From contig NZ_JAGENB010000008.1 in the NCBI RefSeq assembly GCF_019991125.1, positions 62,001 through 126,000 of the forward strand: 64,000 nucleotides of DNA, given 5' to 3'. The notes under the pieces were generated by a model. It did no database searches, was not told the DNA's origin, and worked only from the letters and a program-made list of their open reading frames with translations. The stretch is from Phyllobacterium calauticae (lineage in GTDB: Bacteria; Pseudomonadota; Alphaproteobacteria; Rhizobiales; Rhizobiaceae). This document shows positions 63,350 through 64,000 of the stretch, in pieces. Positions within the stretch are counted from its first letter, which is position 1, and every line of letters begins with the position of its first letter. The position numbers and the translations under genes were made by a program.

Positions 63350-63925
63350 TCAATTGGTTCGGCTGATCACTTCGCCGTCGGATGTCTTGATCTGCCACGA
63401 ACCGTTGCCATTGCCGCGCTCGATCGCAACCAGGGTGCTTCCGTCCGGCAAGGGCGATCCCTTCTCGACAAACCAGTAGCCGGTATTGTCTTCGATCATC
63501 ACCAGACCGCCGACCACTTCGCGCACCAGGAACACCGGCTTGTCGGGAAACGGCTGTTTGCTGGCGGCATTGATCCCCGCCAGACGATCGCCGGTGAGCG
63601 CCGACGTGGTTGCCGTGGTCATGAGGTCCACGTCGCCGGTTTTCGTTCTCGACAGCGACACTTCGGTGCCGTTGTTCTTGCGCACGACCTTCTGGTTGGT
63701 CCGGTCCAGGGGGTCGCGAACGGTTTTGCCGGTGGCTTCCGGCTTGGGCCGCGCTTCCCAGATGTCGTAATACATCACGAAGGGCAGGATAGCGCAGATG
63801 GTTGCAAGGACAAATCCCGCGCCCTTGATATAGCCGTCAAAGCGCTTGTCGCGCTGGCGGGGTGCGGGAATTTCCGTTGCGGGATCGCTTTCAGGCGCCA
63901 GGCCCGTGGTCTTCTGTTTTGTCAT
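63350..63925 (-). CDS. Conserved membrane protein between fliI and flgB
   Basis: Protein of 191 residues with a charged N terminus, one membrane segment (IKGAGFVLATICAILPFVMYY, about 33-53) and a soluble domain ending in WQIKTSDGEVISRTN. I do not recognise a named domain. In Sinorhizobium a transmembrane protein of unknown function occupies the same place before flgB, so it is probably the counterpart. Its ATG overlaps the preceding stop as ATGA, coupling it to the upstream flagellar gene. Confidence 0.65.
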   Translation of the reverse strand: MTKQKTTGLAPESDPATEIPAPRQRDKRFDGYIKGAGFVLATICAILPFVMYYDIWEARPKPEATGKTVRDPLDRTNQKVVRKNNGTEVSLSRTKTGDVDLMTTATTSALTGDRLAGINAASKQPFPDKPVFLVREVVGGLVMIEDNTGYWFVEKGSPLPDGSTLVAIERGNGNGSWQIKTSDGEVISRTN

Positions 63926-64000
63926 GCCCCCTCCTTTGGCCGAAGCGCCGCTGCCAGATCGCTGTAGGGATCCAGCGAAAGCGGCGTGGCCGGTGTCTGC
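63922..64000 (-). CDS. 3' end of an upstream flagellar gene, probably fliI (partial)
   Basis: The minus strand at the window edge stays open and ends in the residues PLSLDPYSDLAAALRPKEGA followed by TGA that overlaps the next ATG. By gene order in related rhizobia this should be the C terminus of the export ATPase FliI. Only 25 codons are visible, so the name is an inference. Confidence 0.4.
   Translation of the reverse strand, partial: QTPATPLSLDPYSDLAAALRPKEGA

Overview
The window is GC-rich, almost fully coding DNA from an alphaproteobacterium of the Rhizobiales (Hyphomicrobiales). The best pointers are the flagellar genes motC, motD/fliK, motE, flaF and flbT, which together are typical of this order, and an FtcR-type orphan regulator like that of Brucella. 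I therefore favour a relative of Brucellaceae or Phyllobacteriaceae, without naming a genus. I saw no rRNA, tRNA, CRISPR array, prophage or insertion sequence.

Layout. Positions 1-4.4 kb: a ferredoxin-NADP reductase and a marR-emrA-emrB drug-efflux operon. 4.4-9.2 kb: an orphan amino-acid binding protein behind a 1017-residue fusion (APH-type kinase, LytM/M23 domain, class III aminotransferase), with a divergent Lrp/AsnC regulator. 9.3-15.3 kb: a DUF1127 peptide, then the glyoxylate-to-phosphoglycerate operon gcl-hyi-glxR-ttuD with a divergent IclR regulator. 15.3-30.1 kb: a purine catabolic region with guaD, the urate hydroxylase puuD, xdhABC, uraH, a puuE-uraD fusion, allA, two LysR regulators, an arginase-family protein, a CDA-fold deaminase and an AzgA-type purine permease with a possibly structured leader. 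30.5-37 kb: a DUF4143 AAA ATPase, then a metallophosphoesterase plus Ugp-like ABC operon behind a good Pho-box array. 37.1-64 kb: a PilZ protein, then about 27 kb of flagellar genes all on the minus strand.

How it works together. The purine and glyoxylate blocks form one route: guanine, xanthine, urate, 5-hydroxyisourate, OHCU, allantoin, allantoate, ureidoglycolate, glyoxylate, tartronate semialdehyde, glycerate, 2-phosphoglycerate. Every step has a candidate except allantoate hydrolysis. No allC or allantoicase is present, and an unusual arginase-family protein two genes after allA is a speculative replacement. The flagellar block encodes the MS ring, export gate (FliP, FliQ, FliR, FlhA), rod, P and L rings, hook, hook-filament junction, flagellin, MotB and its periplasmic partners, and regulators FtcR, FlaF and FlbT. 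Genes for the C ring, MotA and FlhB are not here and probably lie beyond the right edge.

The most useful new observations are: a motif (TTCRCGYAAG) shared by four flagellar promoters; a repeat pair between fliQ and flhA with compensatory stem changes; the three-domain kinase-LytM-aminotransferase protein; the missing allantoate step; the Pho-box array; and the AzgA leader.
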